Shown: one piece after another, positions 6,028 through 8,718 of the stretch | How positions within the stretch are numbered: the stretch's first letter is position 1 | How the letters are laid out: each line of letters begins with the position of its first letter | NCBI GenBank assembly: GCA_902796285.1 | Contig: CADBOH010000070.1 | Location: 1-8,718, forward strand | Length of the DNA stretch: 8,718 bases | From: an uncultured Eubacteriales bacterium | GTDB lineage: Bacteria; Bacillota; Clostridia; Christensenellales; UBA1242 | Reading direction: 5' to 3' | Translations under genes and position numbers: made by a program | The notes under the pieces: generated by a model | Told to the model about the DNA's origin: nothing | The model's database searches: none | The model's input: only the letters and a program-made list of their open reading frames with translations

Positions 6028-6891
6028 ATGAATTTAAAAGAAAATGATCTTTCTATAGAGGAAAGAAGACAACAGATCGAAAAAAGCATCAGAAAAAAGT
6101 TTCACAAAGAGATTTTTTCTCGATTTTGTAAAGCAATCAATGACTATGAGCTAATCTCCCCTGGCGATAAAATTGCCGTCTGCATTTCTGGCGGAAAAGA
6201 TTCAATGCTGATGGCAAAACTTTTTCAAGAGCTCAAAAGGCACAACAAATTCCCATTCGAAGTTGGCTTTATTTTGATGGACCCAGGTTATAGTGATGAT
6301 GTTAGAGATTTGATTAACAAAAACATTCAACTTCTTGATATCCCCGTTGTAATGTTTAAAACGGAGATTTTCGAAAATGTTGCAAACATTGAAAAATCGC
6401 CATGCTATTTATGTGCGAGGATGAGAAGGGGATATCTCTATAATTTTGCAAAAAAATTAGGATACAACAAAATCGCGCTTGGACATCATTTTGATGATGT
6501 TATCGAAACAATTTTGATGGGAATGCTCTATGGTGGACAAGTTCAAACCATGATGCCAAAACTCAAAAGCACAAATTTCGAAGGAATGGAGCTTATAAGG
6601 CCAATGTATTATATCCATGAAAAAGACATTATTCACTGGCAAAAATATAATTACCTAGAGTTTATTCAATGTGCCTGCAAATTCACACAAAACATTTCAA
6701 AAGATGAAAAGAACAACCATGAAAGTTTCTCGATGAGAAAAAAGGTAAAGAAAATTATCGCTGAGCTCACAAAAGAAAACCCTCAGGTTGAATACAACAT
6801 TTTCAACAGCATGGAAAACGTAAACCTTTCAACAGTTATCTCATATAAAGATAAAGATAATGTTAAACATAGTTTCAAAGACAATTATTAA
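6028..6891 (+). CDS. TtcA/TtuA-family PP-loop ATPase (tRNA thiolation-like)
   Basis: 287-residue cytosolic protein of the N-type ATP pyrophosphatase family. TtcA adenylates C32 of certain tRNAs and inserts sulfur to give 2-thiocytidine, using an iron-sulfur cluster. Visible motifs are the PP-loop SGGKDS (54-59) after a KIAVCI strand, CYLCARMRRG (126-135) supplying the CxxC pair, IALGHHFDDVIET (149-161), YGGQV (168-172), IRPM (190-193) and FIQCACKF (212-219) supplying the third cluster cysteine. In classical E. coli TtcA the last site reads CxxC; here it is CxC (Cys215, Cys217), as I recall for Clostridia homologues. The start has AAGGA 7 nt upstream and a strong promoter. It is monocistronic and divergent from DegV. 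No sulfur donor gene is nearby. The target base could differ (TtuA makes 2-thiouridine at position 54), so I give no gene symbol. Confidence 0.9.
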   Translation: MNLKENDLSIEERRQQIEKSIRKKFHKEIFSRFCKAINDYELISPGDKIAVCISGGKDSMLMAKLFQELKRHNKFPFEVGFILMDPGYSDDVRDLINKNIQLLDIPVVMFKTEIFENVANIEKSPCYLCARMRRGYLYNFAKKLGYNKIALGHHFDDVIETILMGMLYGGQVQTMMPKLKSTNFEGMELIRPMYYIHEKDIIHWQKYNYLEFIQCACKFTQNISKDEKNNHESFSMRKKVKKIIAELTKENPQVEYNIFNSMENVNLSTVISYKDKDNVKHSFKDNY

Positions 6892-6909
6892 ATTTGCTCC
6901 CCAAAAAAC

Positions 6910-6938
6910 TTGCAAATTAAAAATTTAGGTTATATAAT
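6910..6938 (+). promoter_or_regulatory. Promoter of the lipoprotein gene
   Basis: TTGCAA (6910-6915), 17-bp spacer, TATAAT (6933-6938). It lies in the 79-bp gap after the TtcA-family gene, where I see no convincing terminator, so some read-through from that gene is possible. The predicted leader is about 26 nt, the longest in the window. Confidence 0.75.
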
Positions 6939-6960
6939 AAAAAGTGGGAAAACCCATAAA

Positions 6961-6965
6961 AGGAG
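6961..6965 (+). promoter_or_regulatory. Shine-Dalgarno site deciding the lipoprotein start
   Basis: AGGAG, 5 nt before the ATG at 6971. The open frame begins at an earlier ATG (6944), which lies upstream of this SD and at the predicted transcription start. The later start also puts the lipobox at the normal distance from the N-terminus. Confidence 0.85.
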
Positions 6966-6970
6966 ATAAA

Positions 6971-8605
6971 ATGAGAAAAAAGATTTTATGTTTTATTCTT
7001 GCCCTAGCGTTTATTTTTCCTAGTGCACTCGCACTTGTTGCATGTGGTGGCGACAGTGTAAATGCCGATGAAAAATATGCAGTTATGGCAGAACAAATTG
7101 ACACAAACAAAAACAACTTTACAGCCACTACAAACAAATATTATGAAGCATGGCAAAAAGTTTATGTAGATGGAAAGGAATACGCTTCCCCTGCAAATAG
7201 TGACAGAAGCGAAGGAGACTTTGTAATTAAAGTTGACGGAAACAACATCTATGTAGCCCTTGACAATGAAGAAGACCTTTACTTTGTTGATGGAGTATTG
7301 TACACAAAAACTGCAGAAGGATATGCATATACAAACGCAATTGGCACCATTCTTGCAACTATTGGTTATGACATCGACTTAGGCGTCATTTCAGACACAT
7401 TAAAAACATTCACCACACAAGCACTCAAACTTGACTCAAAAGCAATCACTGCAACTCAAGCAAATGGTGTTACAACAGTTTCTGTATCTTTAAACCTTAA
7501 AGCAACAATCACAAAACTTATCAAAACTGTAATTGCAAATCAAGACAAAAAAATTGGTGAACTTATTGACGCCATTGTTCTTGCAGTTTCTGGCAAACAA
7601 ATCAATATTGTTGAAACAATCAATACAGAACTTGACAAAATTGATGAAAACACAACAGTAGGCGACATCTTGGATCAAGTTGGAGAACTTGTAAACTATG
7701 ACGTTAAAGGCACTTTGAACATTTTGTTTGAAATTGCTAAAAAAGCTATGGAATTAACTGCTAATCAAAACGACTTAGATAATGATGAAGATGTTTATAA
7801 TGATCCAATTGATATCGATAATGATGATGTTGACCCAGTTGATGATGAGCCTATTATCGTTGACTCTGATGATGAAGAAGATCAAAACCCAATGGAAATG
7901 ATTATGCAACAAATCATGGGGCAAACATTTGCTGAACTTATGAACACAAAAGTTCTTGAAACAATAAGCACTATCACTGGTGAAACAATCACAACTCAAA
8001 ATTTGAAAGATGCTGTAAATGGTTATCTTGACAATGAAGATTATACTATTGGCAACCTTATTGCAAATTCACCAATGCCTATAACACTTGATACTGACAC
8101 AATACTTCAAACACTTAATCTTGTAAGTTTTGATAAAGTTAAACTCAGCATCGAAGGCGACCTTAACTCAAATGACGAACTCACTGCAATTCGTTTTGTA
8201 GCAGATGGTCAAATTTCTATGCTTGATAGCAGAGGCAAAAACGGCATGAAAATGGGCGGAAAAGCAATTTTCGAACTTGCGTTCAGCGATTTTGGAACAA
8301 CTGTTGTTGAGGCTCCTGAAACTATTACTAAAAGTGAGGTTCATGTTGTTTTAGATATAACTGAAGAAAAAGATGAATATGTTATTGATTTAAAAGATTA
8401 TCCAATTCTTGCCAACACAAACATTACATGGTTTGAAGGTGATGAACAAGAAACTTTTAATCTTGAAGAAGGAACATTAACACTCCCTAAAGCATATATT
8501 GAAGCACAACTTGAAAATAATAACATAGTTGTTAAATTTGAATACAACAAAGGTTCAATCGTTGTATGGCTTGTAATGCAAGCTCAAGAAGAACAAGAAT
8601 TATAA
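6971..8605 (+). CDS. Large secreted lipoprotein, function unknown
   Basis: 544 residues. A lipoprotein signal peptide is clear: MRKK, a hydrophobic core (residues 5-20) and lipobox LVAC with Cys25 as the lipidated residue, so the mature protein is anchored outside the membrane. Residues about 30-120 look beta-rich (DFVIKVDGNNIYVALDNEED, YFVDGVLYTKT). Residues about 175-262 look helical, and 268-305 form a very acidic linker with about 20 Asp or Glu in 38 residues. A second helical part covers 307-366, and 370-460 is beta-rich, ending in FSDFGTTVVEAPETI. That ending and the YVDG-type strands recall LolA/LppX-fold lipoproteins that carry hydrophobic ligands, but I would not name a family. The two helical parts look related (TTVGDIL at 228-234 and YTIGNLI at 358-364). 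It is monocistronic, with its own promoter and terminator. The lipoprotein call is firm; the function is unknown. Confidence 0.88.
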   Translation: MRKKILCFILALAFIFPSALALVACGGDSVNADEKYAVMAEQIDTNKNNFTATTNKYYEAWQKVYVDGKEYASPANSDRSEGDFVIKVDGNNIYVALDNEEDLYFVDGVLYTKTAEGYAYTNAIGTILATIGYDIDLGVISDTLKTFTTQALKLDSKAITATQANGVTTVSVSLNLKATITKLIKTVIANQDKKIGELIDAIVLAVSGKQINIVETINTELDKIDENTTVGDILDQVGELVNYDVKGTLNILFEIAKKAMELTANQNDLDNDEDVYNDPIDIDNDDVDPVDDEPIIVDSDDEEDQNPMEMIMQQIMGQTFAELMNTKVLETISTITGETITTQNLKDAVNGYLDNEDYTIGNLIANSPMPITLDTDTILQTLNLVSFDKVKLSIEGDLNSNDELTAIRFVADGQISMLDSRGKNGMKMGGKAIFELAFSDFGTTVVEAPETITKSEVHVVLDITEEKDEYVIDLKDYPILANTNITWFEGDEQETFNLEEGTLTLPKAYIEAQLENNNIVVKFEYNKGSIVVWLVMQAQEEQEL

Positions 8606-8615
8606 TAACAAAAAT

Positions 8616-8638
8616 ACTCACCTTCTGGTGAGTTTTTT
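8616..8638 (+). terminator. Intrinsic terminator of the lipoprotein gene
   Basis: Perfect 7-bp stem ACTCACC/GGTGAGT (8616-8622 and 8627-8633) with loop TTCT, followed by a T6 run. It begins 11 nt after the stop codon. Confidence 0.9.
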
Positions 8639-8661
8639 GTTGCCAAATTTTAAAAAAGGGG

Positions 8662-8690
8662 TTGAAATTTGATGAGATTTGTAGTAATAT
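8662..8690 (+). promoter_or_regulatory. Promoter of the gene entering at the right edge
   Basis: TTGAAA (8662-8667), 17-bp spacer, TAATAT (8685-8690). The predicted transcript starts near 8697, about 13 nt before the ATG at 8710. Confidence 0.65.
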
Positions 8691-8709
8691 AAACCTAGAG
8701 GTAAACACT

Positions 8710-8718
8710 ATGGCAAAA
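8710..8718 (+). CDS. First three codons of a gene cut by the window edge
   Basis: ATGGCAAAA (Met-Ala-Lys) follows AGAGGT (8697-8702) with a 7-nt spacer and sits just behind a good promoter, so this is probably a real gene start. Too little is present to say what it encodes. Confidence 0.6.

Noticed and set aside
5901..6089. 63-residue N-terminal extension of the DegV protein
   Set aside because: It crosses the DegV promoter and the start of the divergent gene. The DegV domain begins at the ATG at 5900, which has an SD and gives the usual family length.
6891..6918. Inverted repeat AATTTGC/GCAAATT as a terminator of the TtcA-family gene
   Set aside because: The 14-nt loop is large, the stem is AT-rich, no T-tract follows, and it overlaps the next promoter's -35 box.
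6944..6970. Start of the lipoprotein at ATG 6944 (MGKPIKGDK)
   Set aside because: AGGAG lies within this stretch, 5 nt before the ATG at 6971, and the signal peptide begins there.
7775..7999. Minus-strand open frame rich in Ile, Asn and Asp
   Set aside because: It is the shadow of the acidic Asp-codon repeat region of the lipoprotein gene and has no translation signals.
1..8718. Mobile element, prophage or CRISPR array
   Set aside because: No transposase, integrase, terminal inverted repeats with target duplications, or regularly spaced long repeats were seen.

Overview
The window is about one-third G+C. Every readable stop codon is TAA, the Shine-Dalgarno sites are strong and close to their starts, the promoters are of sigma-A type with 17-bp spacers, and one protein has a Gram-positive-style lipobox. 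The long form of PRPP synthetase, a DegV protein and a TtcA-family PP-loop protein also fit a low-GC Bacillota, probably an uncultured Clostridia-like lineage. That assignment is inference. I see no tRNA, rRNA, CRISPR array, insertion sequence or phage structural gene.

Layout: positions 1-150 hold the 3' remnant of a minus-strand gene that has lost its start. A very AT-rich spacer with a terminator follows (151-304). Next on the minus strand are a divergent long-type ribose-phosphate pyrophosphokinase (311-1402) and a two-gene operon: an 843-residue metallophosphoesterase protein (1793-4324) and, just downstream, a small CxxC/CxxC zinc-ribbon protein (1525-1779). A roughly 300-bp divergent intergenic region carries two good promoters and, between them, an 11-bp-periodic array of TTGTATAA-like half-sites. 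On the plus strand is a 136-residue protein with two membrane segments (4623-5033). It converges on a minus-strand DegV-family protein (5061-5900) through a shared perfect 13-bp bidirectional terminator. DegV is divergently transcribed from a TtcA-family PP-loop tRNA-thiolation-like protein (6028-6891). A 544-residue lipoprotein (6971-8605) follows with its own terminator, and then the first three codons of another gene (8710-).

Apart from the metallophosphoesterase/zinc-ribbon pair, each gene appears to be its own transcription unit. The promoters sit so close to the starts that predicted leaders are mostly only about 12-20 nt, leaving no room for riboswitches. The neighbours do not form one obvious pathway: nucleotide precursor supply, tRNA thiolation, fatty-acid binding and envelope proteins.

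The most unusual object is the 843-residue protein. Its first half has a complete set of metallophosphoesterase metal-binding motifs. Its second half appears to be a diverged copy of the same fold in which nearly all those metal ligands are replaced and a large insertion is present, so it reads as a tandem enzyme/pseudoenzyme.
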